Source: Ariolimax columbianus
Lineage: Eukaryota > Mollusca > Gastropoda > Stylommatophora > Arionidae
Length of the DNA: 64,000 nucleotides
NCBI GenBank assembly: GCA_036924085.1
Contig: JAVGWX010000018.1
Coordinates: 20,387,464 to 20,451,463 of the forward strand
Direction of reading: 5' to 3'
Made by a program: the position numbers and the translations under genes. Shown piece after piece: positions 28,401 through 33,900 of this stretch; the stretch's first letter is position 1, and each line of letters starts with the position of its first letter. The notes beneath the pieces are model-generated. The model did no database searches and was not told the DNA's origin. It saw only the letters and a program-made list of their open reading frames with translations.

Positions 28401-30900
28401 TAAGACGATTGTCCCTGGTGTAGGATGCGGTAATCCATGCAGACAAGGCAAAACATAGATGGGCAGGTCACATGTTGCGACAAAACATTGGTCGATGGAA
28501 CACAGCGACAGCAGTTTGGTACCCCTGAGGTAAGAAGAGACTGCGGGGAAGACCTCCAATATGTTGGTCAGACTCCGTTGCTGTACGCTACAACATCCGA
28601 GATGCCTCTAAAGGAGCACTTACACGCACTGGACTTCTGTGGCCCAAGACAGGGTCCGCTGGAGATGAAGTTGGGACACGCAGCTACGCTGAGGAACGGA
28701 TCGTTAAGATCAAGATATATATAAATATATTATATATTTTTGAGGCCTGAATGTCAGGTCTTTCATTACGGTAAACCCCTGTTGGCTGTCTGCCCTTAAA
28801 GGGTACTTTTGTAGTGGTGAGGTTGTTGTTGTTGTTTCTAATGCTACTTGTACTTGAGTTAGGTACTCTTAATGACTGTTTTTGGTGGTGGGTGACATTG
28901 ACTCTCCTCACATCCTGAGGTGTACTAGAAAAGCTGGATTGGGGTCCTCCTGGTAATATGGCATTTCGAAGCTCCTCTGTAAGCTCACCACTATGGGGAT
29001 CACAGCTCCGATCCCAACCTTATTAGCCAGAATGTCTTGAAGCATTCTGTTTCTAGGGTGAACTGCTTGGAATTGAGGTGTGGTCTTGATCAGTATGTTT
29101 CACCTGACCCTGACTAAAATAGTCTGATCAGTATGTTTCACCTGACCCTGACTAACATAGTCTGATCAGTATGTTTCACCTGACCCTGACTAACATAGTC
29201 TGATCAGTATGTTTCACCTAACCCTGACTAACATAGTCTGATCAGTATGTTTCACCTGACTCTGACTAACATAGTCTTCTTCTTCTTCTTCATCGTATGC
29301 TGTTTACAGCGATATTTACGTTGCACTGATTTAATTTGTTAGCCAGTGGCTCAGTGCATCCGATTTCAACAGGCGTTTCTGTAGGGTTGCCCTCCTTAGC
29401 CTTTGGCTGTCCCCAGCCTAACTGCAAGGCAGCAGTTGTTTTTGGTCAGAGTTGTCTCTCTTGGGAAGTTGTCTTGCAGGACTATCGAGTCTTCCCTACT
29501 CGTGTCTATAGCGTTTGGCAATGATATGATGGACTATGTACTAGTTTGTACTATCCCGGAAGAGAGGCAGTCCAGTGTGACTTTTTCCCAGGATCGTCAC
29601 GTCCTGCCAGAAACGTAGCATATGCATATGAGAGAGGTATCTTTTTGCTCGCTCTATTTTCTCGGCTCATCTGCAGTGATGGTACGCCTAGCATTCCCCG
29701 CCACCCGGGAGCTTGTCACCATAGGACAGGAGGTGCAGTGTCCGCTGGACTGCATCTCTTCTGCGTCCATTGGAATGACTGATAGCAGACAGATGCAAAG
29801 AGCGAGGAAGGAGTGCATTTTACCAGGTGCATTCCTGCGGCTCGATCGGGCCGGGACACAAGCCCCAGCCATGTCGTAGCCTCCCATCTCAGCGGTGCTG
29901 AGATTTTGGGCGGGATTCTGGCTTAGAGGCATTCGGCCGTAATCCCTCAGATGGTAGCTTATCAGCCAAGCACGTGGACCAAATGTCAGCGACCTGTGAT
30001 TCCTCTCGAAATAGTGCATTTGACCAGGTGACAAGCCTAGTCTTGCACGGAGATGTTGTCCGCCTAGGGAGCGGACATATCTCATGGTCAAGGGTTGAGT
30101 CTCAGCAGTTCGCAGTGAGGTAGCTGATCTACTGCTTAGGGCACCCGACCGAGAACTAAGTCTTCTACAAATGATTTAATTCCTCATCGCCGTATGGGGT
30201 GAATATCGAGCAGCTTCCCGCCCGTTTTTATCAGCGGACGGCAGAGACCTCATTCTGCGGCTTGACCGGGCGGGGCTAGAGAGTGACCCCGAGGTCCCCA
30301 CCATGTCGAAGCCTCACTTTGCATTCGTGCTGGGCTGCTTTTGGGCGGGATTTTTGGCTTAGAGGCGTTCGGCCGTAATCCCTCACCTCGAACCGTTGGC
30401 TTATCCGCCTAGTACGTGAACCAAAATGTCTGCGGCTCCTCTCGGGCTTAGCAGGATTACCGTAGCAAAGCCCTGTCATTAGTAGGGTAAAGCTGACCTG
30501 TCTTCAGAGGGTCTATTTCCAGCACCCGTTCAATATTAGCCAGGCCGTATCAATTGAGGGCTTTTAGTTTGTCAATGGCCAAGTTTCTGGAGCCTGCGAT
30601 TTCTGTGGGTCTAATACCAGCACATGTTCACTATTAGACCCATCGAAGGTGCTCTCTTTTGACAGTCATTCTACACTATTGGCGTGTTTAGTCAATTTTA
30701 GCCTCAGGCTCCACTCCTGATAGTGCTCTTCCGTCAATTCCTTTATCAAACACTGGATGCAGACCAACCGAGCCACAGGGGGCATAACCCCAGATTTCTG
30801 AGGGTCTAAATCCAGCACCAGTTCCATATTAGACCCCAGGAAAGTGGTCTCGGCATGTCAGTCATTTCAGTGTTGGCCGTGTTGAGTCAAATTAAGCCGC

Positions 30901-30949
<49 letters not shown>

Positions 30950-33900
30950 TTTGCAACCATACTTCCCCCGGAACCCAAACACTTTGGTTTCCCGGAAGCT
31001 GCCCGCAGAGTCATCGAAGCAACTCCTGCGGATCGCTAGTCGGCATCGTTTATGGTCAGAACTACGACGGTATCTGATCGTCTTCGCGCCTCTGACTTTC
31101 GTTCTTGATTAATGAAAACATTCTTGACAAATGCTTTCGCAGTAGCTCGTCTTGCGGCGATCCAAGAATTTCACCTCTAACGCCGCAATACGAATGCCCC
31201 CGTTTGTCCCTGTTAATCATTACCTCCAGTTCCGAAAACCAACAAAATAGAACCGAGGTCCTATTCCATTATTCCATGCACCATTATTCAGGCAGCCGAG
31301 GCCTGCTTTGAACACTCTAATTTTTTCAAAGTAAACGCGCCGGCCACCCAGGACGCTCAGCGAAGAGCACCCGTGGGAGAGAGCCGGCAGACGGTAGGGC
31401 AGGAGACAACGGGCAGTGAACCGGCGCGAGCCGGACCGCCCGCCTGCGCCTGAGATCCAACTACGAGCTTTTTAACTGCAACAACTTTAATATACGATAT
31501 TGGAGCTGGAATTACCACGGCTGCTGGCACCAGACTTGCCCTCCAATAGATCCTCGTTAAAGGGTTTAAAGTGTACTCATTCCAATTACGGGGCCTCGAA
31601 AGAGTCCCGTATTGTTATTTTTCGTCACTACCTCCCCGTGCCGGGAGTGGGTAAGTTGCGCGCCTGCTGCCTTCCTTGGATGTGGTAGCCGTTTCTCATG
31701 CTCCCTCTCCGGAATCGAACCCTGATTGCCCGTTACCCGTTACAAACATGGTAGGCATGTCACGTACCATCGACATTTGATAGGGCAGACATTTGAAAGA
31801 TGCGTCGCCGGCACATGAGGCCATGCGATCAGCACAAAGTTATCCAGAGTCACCAGTGGGGACGCCGCAACCCCGCGAGGGGAAACGACGATTGGTTTTG
31901 AACTAATAAAAGCGCTCTTTCCGCGAGGGTCGGAGCTTGGTAAGCATGTATTAGCTCTAGAATTGCCACAGTTATCCAAGTAGGATCGTGTCATCTAAGG
32001 AACCTCGACTGATTTAATGAGCCATTCGCGGTTTCACCGTGAGACAGTGTGAACTTAGACATGCATGGCTTAATCTTTGAGACAAGCATATGACTACTGG
32101 CAGGATCAACCAGATATCTGTCGGAGACGTACGTACAGCACACACCGGTCGGCGGAGGAAGGGTGTGTAAAAAGCCTCACTGGGACGGCTGCAGGGACCG
32201 ACTGACGGGACGGACGGACGGTTGTTCCACCCGTCCCTCACTTCGTCGACCTAGGACCGCCTGACAGGGGCCTCCCACACGCACCAGACGACCGACCGAC
32301 CGGGCTCGCTCAAGGAGGGATGGCAGCGCTCTGTGCAGAACGGATCCCAACGACCTCGGCGATGAATTTCACTGGGACTAGAGACAATTTGGCCTGCCCT
32401 TCTCCGTAGGAGAACGCAGGGCCTTGAGGCAACAATTCCTGCTTTCCATTTGCCGGTCACAAGCTCTTTGCGAGAGTCGGACCACCAGCGAGACGTACTG
32501 TCGAGCTCTGCTATAAGCCTTAGATAAATCACCACGGACGGACCACGTTTCCTGATACGGACCAGACGAGCGCACCTCGGTGGAGGAGCCGCTACAACAA
32601 ACCGCACCCAATTCGCTCTACGGGGAAAGGCAGGCGAGCGTTTTCCGCAAGCCCGCGCTATCGCTCCGCCTGGCGGGACTGAGATCGCTTTACGAACTAA
32701 CATAGTCTGATCAGTATGTTTCACCTGACTCTGACTAACATAGTCTGATCAGTATGTTTCACCTGACCGTGACTAACATAGTCTGATCAGTATGTTTTGC
32801 CTGACCCTGACTAACATAGTCTGATCAGTATGTTTTGCCTGACCCTGACTAACATAGTCTGATCAGTATGTTTTGCCTGACCCTGACTAACATAGTCTGA
32901 TCAGTATGTTTCACCTGACCCTGACTAACATAGTCTGATCAGTATGTTTTGCCTGACCCTGACTAACATAGTCTGATCAGTATGTTTCACCTGACCCTGA
33001 CTAACATAGTCTGATCAGTATCTTTTGCCTGACCAGATGTTAGTTTGTTTCCCTGCAACAAGTGGTAAGCCCACACATACATTTTTGACATTTTGTTTCA
33101 GTTTCTCTATGAAAACATGAATTTTTTCTGAAAGAAATTTCCAAAGTGGTCGGGCTTTAAGTAATTAGTAGCATTAACGTATAATTTTTTTGTCTTTCTT
33201 TTTAAGGGTGAGATTGTTGCAGATCTGTTTTTATCCAAATCACCAGTGAACCAGTGTACTGAGCCAGAAGTTTTCAGAAAGGAGATGGCACAATTAGTAA
33301 CCAGCGGTTGCCAGAACCTCATGAGTGTTTCCAAAGTAAGTACAGACAAAGGCTAAAAACAGCAAAGAAAATTGCACGATAATTCAAAATGTATCACGTC
33401 ATATTTCTGTAATATAAGTCGAGATAAAGTACATTTAAAGAGCAGTCAGTATAACATGAGGTCTTCTGCTTGAGAAGGACAAACTCGACATGAGTTCTTC
33501 TTCTTCTTCTTCTTCTTCTTCTTCGTTCGTTCTCAATCTCCCGCTACCAAACTCCTGAAAGGGCTTAAGTAGCAGAATGTAGTCCAGACAACGGATTGCG
33601 TTGTGTCGTAGTTTACAGCTTGGCTGCGATATTTGCACCTTTCGGTCCAACACATCCGATTTCAGCAAGCATTTTTTGAGTACCGGGCTAGCATTCCCTC
33701 TTCGATCCCTTCTCCTTAGCCAGTCTGCCCTGCTGCAGCCTGCTATCCAGGATCACAACGTGGAGGTGTAGAAAGGTCTTGGCAGCTATGGTTCGCTGGC
33801 TCTGATGCTAGCAGTCAGCTATGGGTCGTTGACCACTGCAGCTCATGTGCTGCTCAGCATCTTGATCCCAACATGAGTTCGAAATCTGAATATTGACATT

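Larger units (their letters stand above)
28825..33050 (-). mobile_element. SINE-D copy expanded by the 38-bp array and split by rDNA
   Basis: The right-end marks of the family (GTTGTTGTTTCTAATGCTAC, then TAAGCTCACCACTATGGGGAT) lie at 28825-29090; the 38-bp array follows; rDNA-related sequence occupies about 29276-32693; the array resumes, and the family start (complement of CTAACATCTGGTCAGG) is at 33025-33050. The continuous element is inference from order and orientation. Confidence 0.7.

Noticed and set aside
29654..30091. 145-codon open frame on the minus strand
   Set aside because: It runs across the diverged 28S 3' fragment; the sequence is explained as rRNA.
30877..32116. A functional 18S gene
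   Set aside because: The 3' third is missing, 5.8S is absent, and it lies antisense in an intron; treated as a pseudogene fragment.
32251..32724. 157-codon open frame on the minus strand
   Set aside because: It lies in the GC-rich putative ETS next to 18S; high GC lengthens chance frames, and the peptide is Arg/Pro-rich with no domain.
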